Shown: piece by piece, positions 52,329 through 61,546 of the stretch | Layout of the letters: each line of letters begins with the position of its first letter | Position numbering within the stretch: the first letter of the stretch is position 1 | Source: Paenibacillus marchantiae | GTDB lineage: Bacteria; Bacillota; Bacilli; Paenibacillales; Paenibacillaceae | Assembly: GCF_028771845.1 (NCBI RefSeq) | Contig: NZ_CP118270.1 | Coordinates: 5,580,001 to 5,644,000 of the forward strand | Direction: 5' to 3' | Length of the DNA stretch: 64,000 nucleotides | Made by a program: the position numbers and the translations under genes | Notes under the pieces: model-generated | The model's database searches: none | Told to the model about the DNA's origin: nothing | What the model saw: only the letters and a program-made list of their open reading frames with translations

Positions 52329-53639
52329 TTACAGACGATCGTCCCGATCCTTGAATAAAAAGAGACTGTCCGCTCCCTCATCATTTCGATGAGCCGCACT
52401 ATGGATACCCGTCCCCCTCTGCTTGCCAAACAACAGCTTCAGACCGCCAAAAATGAGCAGCAAGGACACAATGACGGTGTTCACATACGAACGAATCTCG
52501 TACGTCATAAATGCATCCGGGAACATCTCATTCAGCTGTGGAATGACCAAGCGGATAAACAGATAGTACAATCCCAATGCAGCAATTCCGAATCCAATCA
52601 GGCGCTGGTGACGAGCCCAGTCCTTAAAAATAGGTTGATCTGTCAACGGTTCGCGGCCATACCGGCTTGAACACTGAAGTCCGTCAAAGAAGCTGTAGAA
52701 CCAGATCAACGGAATCATGAACAGGAACACCGATAAATGAAGCAGGTCCAGAACGTAGATACTGCCGAGAAACAGGAACATGAGTTGCATGCCTCTTTTT
52801 TGCAGTCCCAGATACAGATGACCCGCACCCGGAAAGGCTGATAACAGGGTTGCCAGCACTTTGCTTCGCCGTCCAGAAGCCCTGCCCATCTCCAGCTCCT
52901 CGAACAACGTACGATCCTGCAATACCTCACCGGCCTGCTTGCGATGCACATGCTGGACCGCATCAAACATGCAGTAAACCCAGATGACAGGCAGAATGAG
53001 CAAGAACATCAGAAATACGGATTCATTCGTAATAGAAGCTACAAAAACCATCATGGCAAATGAACCGAAGAACGCGATAAGGAATGATAAACCGCGATGT
53101 AACAGTCCGAGATGAAGATGTCCCAGACCTGGAACAAAGGAAAGCAGAATCGTGAAGAATCGTTCGCTTTCACTGCCTTTTTGATACATGGGTTGACCAT
53201 AAGGAGCCGCAGGCACGCCATACTCACCGTTCTGATGCTGATGTATTCCCTCCATGTCCATGTCCATCTCCATCTGTCCCAGATGACCTTCCTGACCAGT
53301 GTATGCTCCCTGATATGCCGCCCCCTGATGCGGTCCACTGTAATGTGCACCATATCCATGGTATCGGGCATCATTAGGCGATGGGGCACGTAGCAGAACG
53401 ATAATCATATCCAGCATGCTGACACACCAGAAGAATATGGTCCCCAAAGCCCCAAGAATCATTAATTCTCTCTCACTCACCAGAATTGCCAGCATAAACG
53501 AACCAACAGCTGTCCCAAAAAAGAGTAATGGATAGATTACAGCTCTGGCAGGCCGACCCCAATAGAGAAAACCCAGACCCGGAATCAGGTTTAATAAGAA
53601 TGCAAGTAATTTGTTACGATCTGATTGCACAGTCGTCAT
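52329..53639 (-). CDS. Polytopic membrane protein with three TM2-like repeats and a His/Met-rich loop
   Basis: 436-residue membrane protein, function not recognised. A unit resembling a TM2 domain occurs three times: NLIPGLGFLYWG near residue 17, SFVPGLGHLHLG near 167, and SAFPGAGHLYLG near 270. Each is followed by a basic turn and two hydrophobic helices, and two more helices follow at about 345-405. Between units 1 and 2 (about residues 85-155) lies a soluble loop rich in Tyr, Gly, His, Met and Asp, including MEMDMDME and HQHQ, possibly metal-binding. ATG 53639 is placed right against its ribosome site; GTG 53630 (eight bases from AAAGGA) is an alternative start. Third gene of an ECF sigma operon. 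Confidence 0.87.
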   Translation of the reverse strand: MTTVQSDRNKLLAFLLNLIPGLGFLYWGRPARAVIYPLLFFGTAVGSFMLAILVSERELMILGALGTIFFWCVSMLDMIIVLLRAPSPNDARYHGYGAHYSGPHQGAAYQGAYTGQEGHLGQMEMDMDMEGIHQHQNGEYGVPAAPYGQPMYQKGSESERFFTILLSFVPGLGHLHLGLLHRGLSFLIAFFGSFAMMVFVASITNESVFLMFLLILPVIWVYCMFDAVQHVHRKQAGEVLQDRTLFEELEMGRASGRRSKVLATLLSAFPGAGHLYLGLQKRGMQLMFLFLGSIYVLDLLHLSVFLFMIPLIWFYSFFDGLQCSSRYGREPLTDQPIFKDWARHQRLIGFGIAALGLYYLFIRLVIPQLNEMFPDAFMTYEIRSYVNTVIVSLLLIFGGLKLLFGKQRGTGIHSAAHRNDEGADSLFLFKDRDDRL

Positions 53640-53667
53640 CCTTTCTTTTCAGGCAATGCATATAAAT

Positions 53668-54105
53668 TTACGGTTTAGGTTTAAAGTGATCCAGCCAGGA
53701 AGTGGCTGCCTCCGTCCATTTTTCCGTGAATGACCCTCTGTAATCACCATCCTGGAACTTATGATAAGGCGCTACCTTGTCAAACAATCCCGAGGAGAGG
53801 AAGATTAACGTCAGACAAGCCGCTACGGCATAATGAAACACTTTGTGATCCAGCCAGATACGTCTTCGTCCAGAACGCGATTTGCGCTTTGGCTTGGAGG
53901 ATTGCATTTCCGTAATTTGATTCATGACCGAATCGGCGAAGCCTACCGGGTCCTTCAGTTGTGGCAAATCCCGATGAATGCCGAGTGCTTCGAGATAGTT
54001 GTCCATCGCTTCCGGAACGTCCATAAGCATCTGTTCCATCATACTTGCCTGGTCTGCAGTCATACGGCCTTCAATATAATCAGTCCATTCCTGAACGGTA
54101 TACAT
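53668..54105 (-). CDS. Probable anti-sigma factor (single TM)
   Basis: 145-residue protein starting four bases after the stop of the ECF sigma gene (ATG 54105; the open frame extends 20 codons further without better signals). The N-terminal cytoplasmic part (about 1-75) is helical and lacks the zinc motif HxxxCxxC, one TM helix follows (VFHYAVAACLTLIFLSSGLF), and the C-terminus of about 45 residues is outside. The size, topology and position are those of an anti-sigma factor. The name rests on context; sequence alone does not prove it. Confidence 0.8.
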   Translation of the reverse strand: MYTVQEWTDYIEGRMTADQASMMEQMLMDVPEAMDNYLEALGIHRDLPQLKDPVGFADSVMNQITEMQSSKPKRKSRSGRRRIWLDHKVFHYAVAACLTLIFLSSGLFDKVAPYHKFQDGDYRGSFTEKWTEAATSWLDHFKPKP

Positions 54106-54109
54106 CCTT

Positions 54110-54730
54110 TTATTCCTCACGCCACTCATCCTCCTTCCAATGATTTCGAATCCACTGCCGGGCACGATACAGACGGGACTCCACGGTTTTCACTGCCACC
54201 TGTGCATCACGGGCAATCTGCTCATAATTTTTTTCGCTTAAGTAATACGCAGTAATAATGTCCCTGTGCTGGGCAGGCAGTTGATTGATTCGCTCGCGCA
54301 ACTTCTCCTGACGCTCTTCACGCACGAGGCGGGCAAGAACATCTTCTTCACGACCGGGCATGTTCATTATTTTTTCTTCTCCGCCCAGATCCTCAGCGCT
54401 TCGTCTGCCCAGCTTGCGTTTGGCATCTATTGCTTTGTGAAAGGCAATTCGGGTTAACCACGTTTTGAAACCTTCGGATCGATAATCGGGGAGAGATTTA
54501 ACCATCTGAATGAACGCCTCCTGCGCTGCATCCTGTGCATCCTGATCGTTCCGCAATACGGAGTAGGCCACATGGTATACATGCTGGCTGTACTTTTCGA
54601 TCAACAAGCGCATCTGGGATGTATCGCCTTGACGGATTTGTTCGATTAAGCGCGCTTCATCAATGACTCTCCCCTCCTCTCCACTACAATAGACGACAAC
54701 TTGTTTGTTGACCCCTGCGTATTCATTCAT
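54110..54730 (-). CDS. ECF-type RNA polymerase sigma factor
   Basis: Sigma-70 family protein with regions 2 and 4 only. Region 2 runs from LIEQIRQGD through LRNDQDAQDAAQEAFIQMVK to FKTWLTRIAFHKAIDAKRK; region 4 contains LPAQHRDIITAYYLSEKNYEQIA and VKTVESRLYRARQWIR. The start is odd: ATG 54730 has no ribosome site, whereas a very strong GGAGAGGAGGGGAGAG precedes an in-frame ATT at 54664, exactly where the family N-terminus (DEARLIEQI) begins. The protein is 206 residues from the ATG or 184 from the ATT. It heads an operon with the anti-sigma candidate and the TM2-like protein. Confidence 0.92.
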   Translation of the reverse strand: MNEYAGVNKQVVVYCSGEEGRVIDEARLIEQIRQGDTSQMRLLIEKYSQHVYHVAYSVLRNDQDAQDAAQEAFIQMVKSLPDYRSEGFKTWLTRIAFHKAIDAKRKLGRRSAEDLGGEEKIMNMPGREEDVLARLVREERQEKLRERINQLPAQHRDIITAYYLSEKNYEQIARDAQVAVKTVESRLYRARQWIRNHWKEDEWREE

Positions 54731-54813
54731 TTTTTTATAAAAAGGTTACACATTGCCTGAAAAGTCAGTTCCACCGGGAACTTAACGTATCTTACTTAAC
54801 ATCTCTATAATCT

Positions 54814-54850
54814 AAAAAAACAGGCACAGAATAAATTCTGGCCTGTTTTT
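54814..54850 (-). terminator. Rho-independent terminator of asnS-dnaD
   Basis: AACAGGC/GCCTGTT with inner CAGAAT/ATTCTG, A and T runs on both sides; 43 bp past the dnaD stop. Confidence 0.85.
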
Positions 54851-54892
54851 GGTTTATTCTGAATAAAATTGTTGCTTAATCTAACATTGGTA

Positions 54893-55615
54893 TTAACGTC
54901 CACCGTTACGGAACCGCTGCGTATATGCCTTGGCATCCTGCACATTCTTCACGCGGTTACGGCTCCATTCAAGCAGGATTCGATCTATATAGCGGAAATG
55001 CACTTTACCAGCAAACACCGCTTCCTTCAATGCCATGAGAATCAGTTCCTCCTGATAGCGATCCTGATCCAACCAGCTGGATATCGTCTCGCATTCCATC
55101 GGGGAAAGCGGGCGGCCAAATTCTTTTTCAAAAATAGAGAACATATTTCGTTCTTCCTCTTCTTTTTGAACACTGTTCGAATCCGGGCGCAGTGCATTAC
55201 TGTCCAGCTGCTGCTTGCGGGCCACGGCCATATCCTCTGCTGTACATCCTGCCAGCTTCGCATATAATCCATGCAGATCATACCGTTCATACTGAATGTC
55301 ACGCTCTTCATCCCGATGCTCGTCAATGTGAATGTACCCGTCTCTCATAAGACGCTGCAGCATTCTGGCGATGCCTTCAGGAGCAAGACCCATACGGGTT
55401 GCAAGCTCTTCAAGCGTTGGAAACTCATTGAATTCGACTTGCCGGAATCCAAACAATTGAATCAGCAGAAGCACCTCTGCGTCACTTAGCCCCAGCTGAT
55501 GATAATAGCGCAATAAAGCATATGGGAGCTGCGCTGTCCCTGATGCCATACCGTAAGCTGCTCCGTTCAACCAGGCTTTGGAGCCGGTTTCTTCCATGGA
55601 CTCGCGGTTAAGCAT
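54893..55615 (-). CDS. dnaD: DNA replication initiation protein DnaD
   Basis: 240-residue primosome component that, with DnaB and DnaI, loads the replicative helicase in low-G+C Gram-positives. The N-terminal winged-helix DDBH1 domain (FPTLEELATRMGLAPEGIARMLQRL) and the C-terminal DDBH2 domain with the YxxxI-type block (FRYIDRILLEWSRNRVKN) are both present, separated by an acidic linker. Its ATG overlaps the asnS stop (TAATG); a second ATG six codons on is possible. The asnS-dnaD order is conserved with Bacillus. Confidence 0.94.
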   Translation of the reverse strand: MLNRESMEETGSKAWLNGAAYGMASGTAQLPYALLRYYHQLGLSDAEVLLLIQLFGFRQVEFNEFPTLEELATRMGLAPEGIARMLQRLMRDGYIHIDEHRDEERDIQYERYDLHGLYAKLAGCTAEDMAVARKQQLDSNALRPDSNSVQKEEEERNMFSIFEKEFGRPLSPMECETISSWLDQDRYQEELILMALKEAVFAGKVHFRYIDRILLEWSRNRVKNVQDAKAYTQRFRNGGR

Positions 55616-56910
55616 TAAGGGTACAGACGATAGAGCATACGTGGGAATGCAATTGTTTCACGTACGTGATCCAATCCACAGATCCATGCTACCGTCCGCT
55701 CCAATCCCAGACCGAAGCCGGAGTGAGGAACCGATCCGTATTTACGTAAGTCCAGATACCACTGATATGCCTCTTCCGACAATTGATGCTCATCAAAGCG
55801 CTGCTGCATCAGTTCCGGATCATCAATACGCTGGGAACCGCCAATGATCTCTCCGTATCCTTCTGGTGCGATCATATCTGCACAGAGGACCACTTCAGGA
55901 CGATTTGGATCAGGTTTCATATAGAATGCCTTGATTCCAGCCGGATAATGGGTAATAAAGACCGGTGTTTCGTATTTCTCGGCAATCGCCGTTTCGTGTG
56001 GAGCACCAAAGTCTTCTCCCCAAGGAATATCGAAGCCTTGTCCATTCAAGAATTCAATCGCTTCATCATACGTAATGCGCGGGAATGGAGCTACAATGTT
56101 TTCAAGCTTGGATACATCACGTCCGATGGACTCCAGTTCAGCACGGCAGTTTTTCAGAACCGTTTGAACCACGTGCGCAATAAACTTCTCTTGCACTCGC
56201 AGGCTTTCCTCGTGATCCACAAACGCCATTTCCGGCTCAATCATCCAGAACTCGATCAGGTGACGACGTGTTTTGGATTTCTCGGCACGGAACGTAGGAC
56301 CGAAGGAGTATACTTTGCCCAGCGCCATTGCTGCAGCTTCCATATACAACTGTCCACTTTGTGTCAGATAGGCATCTTCATCAAAATATTTGATGTGGAA
56401 CAAGTTCGTCGTTCCTTCAGCAGATGAAGGTGTAAGAATCGGAGGATCAACCTGTGTGAATCCGTTACCATCAAAGAACTGTTGAACAGCGCGGATGATT
56501 TCCGCACGAATAACCATAATCGCACGTTGTTTTGTCGAACGCAGCCACAGATGGCGATGATCCATCAGGAAGTCTACCCCATGCTCTTTCGGAGTAATTG
56601 GATAATTTTCAGTAAGATGAATAATGTCCACGCCAGTAACCGTCATCTCATAACCGGATGCACTACGTGGTTCTTCACGGATAATTCCTGTTACATACAA
56701 TGAACTTTCTTGAGTCAAGCTCTTGGCAGCATTCCAGATATCTTCGCTGACTTCACTTTTAACGACTACCCCTTGAATATATCCGGTTCCATCACGCAGT
56801 TGCAAAAATTGAATTTTGCCGCTGGAACGTTTGTTGTTAATCCAGGCGCCGATCTTAACAGTCTCGCCCACATGCTCACTCACATTACGAATTACACAAT
56901 CCGTACTCAT
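55615..56910 (-). CDS. asnS: Asparaginyl-tRNA synthetase
   Basis: 431-residue class IIb aminoacyl-tRNA synthetase. An N-terminal OB-fold anticodon-binding domain (about 10-105; [18 protein letters not shown]) precedes the catalytic core with motif 2 ([26 protein letters not shown]) split around FRAE and RHL, and motif 3 ([16 protein letters not shown]). FxxPxRxT-type features favour AsnRS over AspRS. AAGGAGAGAT precedes two in-frame ATGs (56916 and 56910); 56910 has the better spacing. Confidence 0.95.
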   Translation of the reverse strand: MSTDCVIRNVSEHVGETVKIGAWINNKRSSGKIQFLQLRDGTGYIQGVVVKSEVSEDIWNAAKSLTQESSLYVTGIIREEPRSASGYEMTVTGVDIIHLTENYPITPKEHGVDFLMDHRHLWLRSTKQRAIMVIRAEIIRAVQQFFDGNGFTQVDPPILTPSSAEGTTNLFHIKYFDEDAYLTQSGQLYMEAAAMALGKVYSFGPTFRAEKSKTRRHLIEFWMIEPEMAFVDHEESLRVQEKFIAHVVQTVLKNCRAELESIGRDVSKLENIVAPFPRITYDEAIEFLNGQGFDIPWGEDFGAPHETAIAEKYETPVFITHYPAGIKAFYMKPDPNRPEVVLCADMIAPEGYGEIIGGSQRIDDPELMQQRFDEHQLSEEAYQWYLDLRKYGSVPHSGFGLGLERTVAWICGLDHVRETIAFPRMLYRLYP

Positions 56911-57013
56911 GCACATATCTCTCCTTGGAATCCTGAATTTGAAAATGCAGCGGGCAGGCTATATGCCTGTCCCCTGCACTTCCTTGTCATGCTATATTCA
57001 CTTTACAATTAGA

Positions 57014-58219
57014 TTACAGAGAATTCAATACGATTCGGTGTGTATCTCTTGCAATCACCAATTCTTCGTTCGTAGGAACTACGAGAACGTCCACTTTGGA
57101 ATTCGCTGTTGTGATGCGGCGTGGTTCTCCAGAGCGGATTGCATTCAGCGCTTCATCCAGTTCAACACCCAGGTACGTGAGTTGCTCACATACTTTTTGG
57201 CGAAGAACAACGGAGTTTTCACCTACACCAGCCGTAAATACGATCACGTCTACACCGTTCATTGCTGCTGCATAAGAACCGATGTATTTACGCAAACGGT
57301 ATTCGTACATCTCGAATGCAAGCGTGGAATTAGCATCGCCAGCTTCCATACCTTCCGTGATTTCACGCATGTCGCTGCTGATGCCGGAGATTGCAAGAAG
57401 TCCACTATGTTTATTCAACATGGAGTTTACTTCGCTCACGCTCAGTTCTTCCTTGTTCATAACATAAGGTACAATTGCCGGATCCAGGTCACCACTACGT
57501 GTTCCCATCATCAATCCTTCGAGTGGAGTCATGCCCATGGACGTGTCCACGGATACACCGCCCTGTACAGCCGTTACACTACCACCATTACCAACATGGC
57601 ATGTGATGATCTTCAGATCTTCCAATGGACGATCCAGATATTCAGCTGCTGCCTTGCTTACGTAATCATGGGAAGTACCATGTGCTCCATAACGACGCAC
57701 TTTATACTTTTTATAAAGCACACGTGGAATGGCATACAGATATGCTTTTTCCGGCATCGTTTGATGGAAAGCCGTATCAAAGACCATTACCTGTGGTACC
57801 CCTGGCATATTGGATTCAGCCGCACGAATACCCATCATTGCTGCTGGGTTATGCAGTGGAGCCAGATCGAACAGACGGCGGATTTCTGCTTTGGATGCAT
57901 CATCAACCAATGCGGATTCCTTAAATGCTTCACCACCGTGAACTACACGATGTCCAACAGCCTGAATTTCATCAACGGAACCAAGCACACCGTTTTCTTT
58001 GTCTGTCAGGATGTCAATAACTTTACGAATCGCTGTAGTATGTTCGAGAATCTCGCTTACTTCCGTTACATCCTCACGGCCTGTTGGTTTATGAGTCAGA
58101 ATGGAAGAGTCCATCCCGATCCGCTCTACGAGACCTTTGGCCAATACGGATTCATCCGTCATGTTATACAATTGATATTTGAGCGAGGAACTCCCCGCAT
58201 TAATTACGAGTACTTTCAC
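57014..58219 (-). CDS. ackA: Acetate kinase
   Basis: 401-residue ASKHA-family kinase interconverting acetyl phosphate and acetate with ADP/ATP. VINAGSSSLKYQLY at the N-terminus, HRVVHGG, FDTAFHQTMP, CHVGNGGSVTAV and VFTAGVGENS are all present. GTG start overlapping the stop of the dehydrogenase gene by 4 nt (GTGA). A long antisense open frame over this gene (56816-58543) is a shadow. The coupling with a 3-hydroxyacyl-CoA dehydrogenase suggests fermentative or overflow carbon metabolism. Confidence 0.96.
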   Translation of the reverse strand: MKVLVINAGSSSLKYQLYNMTDESVLAKGLVERIGMDSSILTHKPTGREDVTEVSEILEHTTAIRKVIDILTDKENGVLGSVDEIQAVGHRVVHGGEAFKESALVDDASKAEIRRLFDLAPLHNPAAMMGIRAAESNMPGVPQVMVFDTAFHQTMPEKAYLYAIPRVLYKKYKVRRYGAHGTSHDYVSKAAAEYLDRPLEDLKIITCHVGNGGSVTAVQGGVSVDTSMGMTPLEGLMMGTRSGDLDPAIVPYVMNKEELSVSEVNSMLNKHSGLLAISGISSDMREITEGMEAGDANSTLAFEMYEYRLRKYIGSYAAAMNGVDVIVFTAGVGENSVVLRQKVCEQLTYLGVELDEALNAIRSGEPRRITTANSKVDVLVVPTNEELVIARDTHRIVLNSL

Positions 58220-59088
58220 AGCCGGTCACCATCCTTGTCGTACTTGAAGAATCCTTCGCCTGTTTTGACACCCAGGTGTCCTGCACGCACCATTTTCTTC
58301 AGGACTGTGGAAGGACGATATTTCAATTCACCGAATTCACGGAACATTCTTTCGAGTGCAGCTTCTACCGAATCCAATCCGAAACGGTCTGCCATCTCAA
58401 GCGGTCCGTGCTGGAAATTGTATCCGATACGCATAGCGTCATCAATATCTTCAGCGGAAGCGACACCTTCCTGCAGTACATGCAGCGCTTCGTTGATCAG
58501 AAGACAGATCAGTCTGGACGTCACAAATCCAGGTGATTCATAGATCATAACGCCTTTTTTGTCCGCTACTTCCTCCACAAAACGTCTCGTTTCTGCAAAA
58601 GTGCTATCGGATGTTTTCAGACCACGAATAATCTCTACAAGATCAACCCGGGAAACCGGGTGAATAAAGTGCATACCAATAACACGCTCTGGGTATTTGG
58701 TTGAGCTTGCAAGCTCAGTCAAACTCAGCGTGGATGTATTACTAGCAAGAATTACGTTGCTTGGGCAAACTTGGTCCAGTTGACTGAATACCGCTTTTTT
58801 CGCTTCCAGATCTTCAGAAATAGTCTCAATGACCATATCGCAAGTTCCGAGTTCAGCCAGATGAGCAACTTTGGTAATACGGGAGAGAATCAATTTCTTC
58901 TCAGCCTTTGTAATCGCCCATTTCTCCAGTTGTTTATCGAGGTTCGTCTCAATCATGTTATATGCATGATCCAGCTTCTCCGTTGTGTGTTCCACCAGAA
59001 GCACATCAAGTCCTTTGGCTGCAAGCATCTGGGAAATACCTTGCCCCATCGTGCCGCCGCCGACAACTCCTATCTTTTTGAAAAACAT
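58216..59088 (-). CDS. 3-hydroxyacyl-CoA (3-hydroxybutyryl-CoA) dehydrogenase
   Basis: 290-residue NAD-dependent dehydrogenase. Rossmann motif GVVGGGTMGQGISQ (residues 6-19), catalytic His in VIGMHFIHPVSRVDLVEI, and C-terminal dimer domain with ESPGFVTSRLICLLINEA. Length matches MmgB/Hbd-type single-domain enzymes, which reduce acetoacetyl-CoA or oxidise 3-hydroxyacyl-CoA. No thiolase or crotonase gene is adjacent. It shares 4 nt with ackA downstream. Confidence 0.93.
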   Translation of the reverse strand: MFFKKIGVVGGGTMGQGISQMLAAKGLDVLLVEHTTEKLDHAYNMIETNLDKQLEKWAITKAEKKLILSRITKVAHLAELGTCDMVIETISEDLEAKKAVFSQLDQVCPSNVILASNTSTLSLTELASSTKYPERVIGMHFIHPVSRVDLVEIIRGLKTSDSTFAETRRFVEEVADKKGVMIYESPGFVTSRLICLLINEALHVLQEGVASAEDIDDAMRIGYNFQHGPLEMADRFGLDSVEAALERMFREFGELKYRPSTVLKKMVRAGHLGVKTGEGFFKYDKDGDRL

Positions 59089-59195
59089 GGTTCTGCTCCA
59101 TCCTTTCGGTTCTCTATTTCTCTATTGTACCCTGTTCGCCGAAAATTACAAATTTCGACCCAACATATAATAATATCTTAGCACGACTGAAATGT

Positions 59196-59231
59196 AAAAA
59201 AAAATAACCGACATAAATAAATTATGCCGGT
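59196..59231 (-). terminator. Rho-independent terminator of the FtsH-like operon
   Basis: Minus-strand ACCGGCAT/ATGTCGGT (one G-U pair) followed by TTATTTTTTTTT. The stop codon of the FtsH-like gene lies inside the stem. Confidence 0.8.
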
Positions 59232-60724
59232 AAAAGGGCGCTGTCACGAAATTGACAACGAAATTGATCGCCAGACAATACTTCTTCCCTGAGCAACGTG
59301 TCGAGGGAATTGTCGAAAATTGTCCGCTGTTCTTCAAGCAATCGTTTGGTCTGTTCCATCAGGTCTTGCAGGATCAATTTGTTCTCCCGCATTAATTCTT
59401 CCGTAGTGACCATATCCATGTTAACAATACCCAACGTTGTGAGGCCGGAAGCCATCATCGTCTGTACCACATTCGTTGCTTGCTCAAAGTCATTGCGTGA
59501 TCCTGTACTGCGTCCACCGTAGTACATTTCCTCCGCTGCTGCACCTCCGAGGGCAATCATGATTTGCTCTTCAAGGAAGCGCTTCGTGTACAGAAATTGC
59601 TCTTGTTGCGGGTTATGACGTACATATCCCAAGGCCTGTCCACGAGGGCTGAGTGCAACCTGACTCACACTGCCAGGACGAACCAGTTCAGCCATGATGG
59701 CATGTCCCAATTCATGAATAGCCACTCTTTTCTTCTCTTCCACGCTGGATTCGCGGTCTGTCTTCTCACCCATCATTACTTTATCAATCGCAAGGGACAG
59801 ATGACGCTGTTCAATGTTGAGCAGCCCGTCTCTCATCGCGTAAATTGCCGCTTCGTTCATCACGCTTTCCAGCTGTGCTCCAGAGAAACCATAGGATTCT
59901 TCTGCTGTCTTCTCAAGGCTGACCCCTTCCAGAAGAGGTTTATTGACTGCATGCAGCTCCAGTATGTGTTTTCTGCCTTTCTTATCCGGCAAGTCTACCT
60001 GAATATGACGGTCAAAACGACCTGGACGCGTCAGCGCGCTATCCAGCATTTCTTTTCGGTTCGTAGCGGCGATCACGAGTATACGTGGTGTTTCGGAAGA
60101 GTATATGCCATCCATTTCCGTCAACAGCTGATTCAGCGTCTGATCATATTCACGCTGTTGTCCGCCTTCCCGTTTTCCACCGATCACATCAATTTCATCA
60201 ATAAATATAATGGCATTTTCCTTATTTTCTTTAGCGGCGCGAGTTCTTGCATCACGGAACAAATCACGTATTCTGCCTGCACCTACACCAACATACATCT
60301 CAACAAACTCACTGCCTGAAGCAGCTACAAAAACAGAGTCGGTATAATGAGCAGCAGCTTTGGCCATCAAGGTTTTACCAGTTCCTGGAGGGCCAGTAAG
60401 CAGTATACCTTTCAAAGGACGAATACCAAACTTCTGAATTTCTTCATGTCGAATGAGAAAATCAAGCGCTTCCCGCAGTTCCTGCTTGGCACTCTCCTGA
60501 CCACCGATTTCTTCAAAAGTCAGCTTGGAAGGGCCTTTTTTCTTGCGTTTACGTTCCTGACCTGCCCCCACCGTAATCCCACCCCGCATTTGCATCATGA
60601 GCAGCAGAGCTCCCACAAGCATTACAGCGATCAGAATGGGAATCATGTTTACACCGATAAAAGCGAGAAAGATAATTAATACGGGTACAAATCCAATGGC
60701 AATTTCTTTCGTCCATTTAGGCAT
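59222..60724 (-). CDS. FtsH-like membrane AAA protease (short, lacking the external domain)
   Basis: 500-residue AAA-plus zinc protease. Two TM helices close together (about 9-25 and 28-45) replace the usual pair separated by a roughly 70-residue external domain in FtsH. AAA module: Walker A TGPPGTGKTLMAK, pore loop in SGSEFVEMYVGVGA, Walker B IIFIDEIDVI, second region of homology ATNRKEMLDSALTRPGRFDR. M41 protease: HELGHAIMAEL with both His, and third zinc ligand Asp in STGSRNDFEQAT. Residues for both activities are intact. Probably a second FtsH besides the housekeeping one. It overlaps the upstream gene by 8 nt. Confidence 0.93.
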   Translation of the reverse strand: MPKWTKEIAIGFVPVLIIFLAFIGVNMIPILIAVMLVGALLLMMQMRGGITVGAGQERKRKKKGPSKLTFEEIGGQESAKQELREALDFLIRHEEIQKFGIRPLKGILLTGPPGTGKTLMAKAAAHYTDSVFVAASGSEFVEMYVGVGAGRIRDLFRDARTRAAKENKENAIIFIDEIDVIGGKREGGQQREYDQTLNQLLTEMDGIYSSETPRILVIAATNRKEMLDSALTRPGRFDRHIQVDLPDKKGRKHILELHAVNKPLLEGVSLEKTAEESYGFSGAQLESVMNEAAIYAMRDGLLNIEQRHLSLAIDKVMMGEKTDRESSVEEKKRVAIHELGHAIMAELVRPGSVSQVALSPRGQALGYVRHNPQQEQFLYTKRFLEEQIMIALGGAAAEEMYYGGRSTGSRNDFEQATNVVQTMMASGLTTLGIVNMDMVTTEELMRENKLILQDLMEQTKRLLEEQRTIFDNSLDTLLREEVLSGDQFRCQFRDSALLPA

Positions 60725-61244
60725 TAGGCCACACTCCTATCTGACCGGGCACACGCGGCAGAATAATAAACTTACTGGCATCTCCATCTCTGAGACTGAC
60801 ATATACATTATTGTCATCCATGGCTGTATTTACCTTGATCCCATTTGTAGCCATTTTAGACAAGGTCGGTGTAATTTCGGTGTATTGCTTGTTCTCCATC
60901 GCTTGTGCTACGGTAAACATCGCGCTTCCCCACCAGCTCTCTAATGCTTCGTTGGAATGATCCACGACATCCAGCTTCAACGAACGAGTGCCAATCAAGG
61001 TTTGTCCTTCTTTGTGAATATATTGTACCAACCTGCCCAGATCAACATCCGGCTGCAGATCGAGTTTCAACTGTACATCATTGCGGTTAATAGTTAATTG
61101 AACATCATTGACTCCATCGTACTGGGTAACCATCTTTTCAATTGGGCTTTGCACAGCCACATGACGATACACAAACCAACCTCCAAACAACACAACGGCT
61201 GAAATGACGGCAGTTAGAGCAATAGGCAATACTTTTATCTTCAA
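60717..61244 (-). CDS. Single-TM extracytoplasmic protein of unknown function, partner of the FtsH-like protease
   Basis: 175-residue protein with an N-terminal TM helix (LPIALTAVISAVVLFGGWFV) and an external domain of about 145 residues with alternating strands and helices; no family recognised. The open frame reaches 61385, but a TTG at 61244 lies seven bases after AGGAGGGG and gives a clean membrane anchor, so I use it. The last codons overlap the FtsH-like start, implying coupled translation. It may supply the external domain the protease lacks, or be an adaptor or substrate. Confidence 0.8.
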   Translation of the reverse strand: MKIKVLPIALTAVISAVVLFGGWFVYRHVAVQSPIEKMVTQYDGVNDVQLTINRNDVQLKLDLQPDVDLGRLVQYIHKEGQTLIGTRSLKLDVVDHSNEALESWWGSAMFTVAQAMENKQYTEITPTLSKMATNGIKVNTAMDDNNVYVSLRDGDASKFIILPRVPGQIGVWPNA

Positions 61245-61546
61245 GTGAGTTACCCCTCCTAAATTTTGGCCCATCCTATAACTTGTAGGCAAGAATATGA
61301 ATATGTGTACGTAATGTCCTGTGATGTGCCTAACAGGATTTATTTGTGTATGATGTATCCTTGAATACATATTTGAGTATATCACATCGTATATACAATA
61401 TCTAAGGCGAAAATATGAATAAATTATTAATTTTAACTATTCAAATCCAAAATGATCAACAAAGTACGCCAAAGAACCGGACCAGTCGGGTTTCCGTCTG
61501 CCGGTTCTTTAATGTATTCTTTTGGACGATAGTATTTATGCTAATT
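61245..61546. other. Intergenic region with a hairpin after the TseB-like gene
   Basis: About 300 bp without a gene. AAAGAACCGG/CCGGTTCTTT (61471-61480, 61501-61510) is a perfect 10-bp inverted repeat 37 bp past the stop at 61547 and is probably its terminator, although the T tract is poor. The rest is A+T-rich and should hold the promoter of the gene at 60717-61244; I could not pick one confidently. Confidence 0.5.

Noticed and set aside
56945-56978. Hairpin between ackA and asnS as a terminator
   Set aside because: The arms (GCAG-GGG-CAGGC type) have two mismatches on the transcribed strand and only a short ATTTT follows; ackA-asnS read-through remains possible.
56816-58543. 575-codon open frame on the plus strand over ackA and the dehydrogenase gene
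   Set aside because: It is antisense to two genes with intact catalytic motifs, has no ribosome site, and its translation is Cys/His/Phe-rich without domain patterns. It is a codon-bias shadow.
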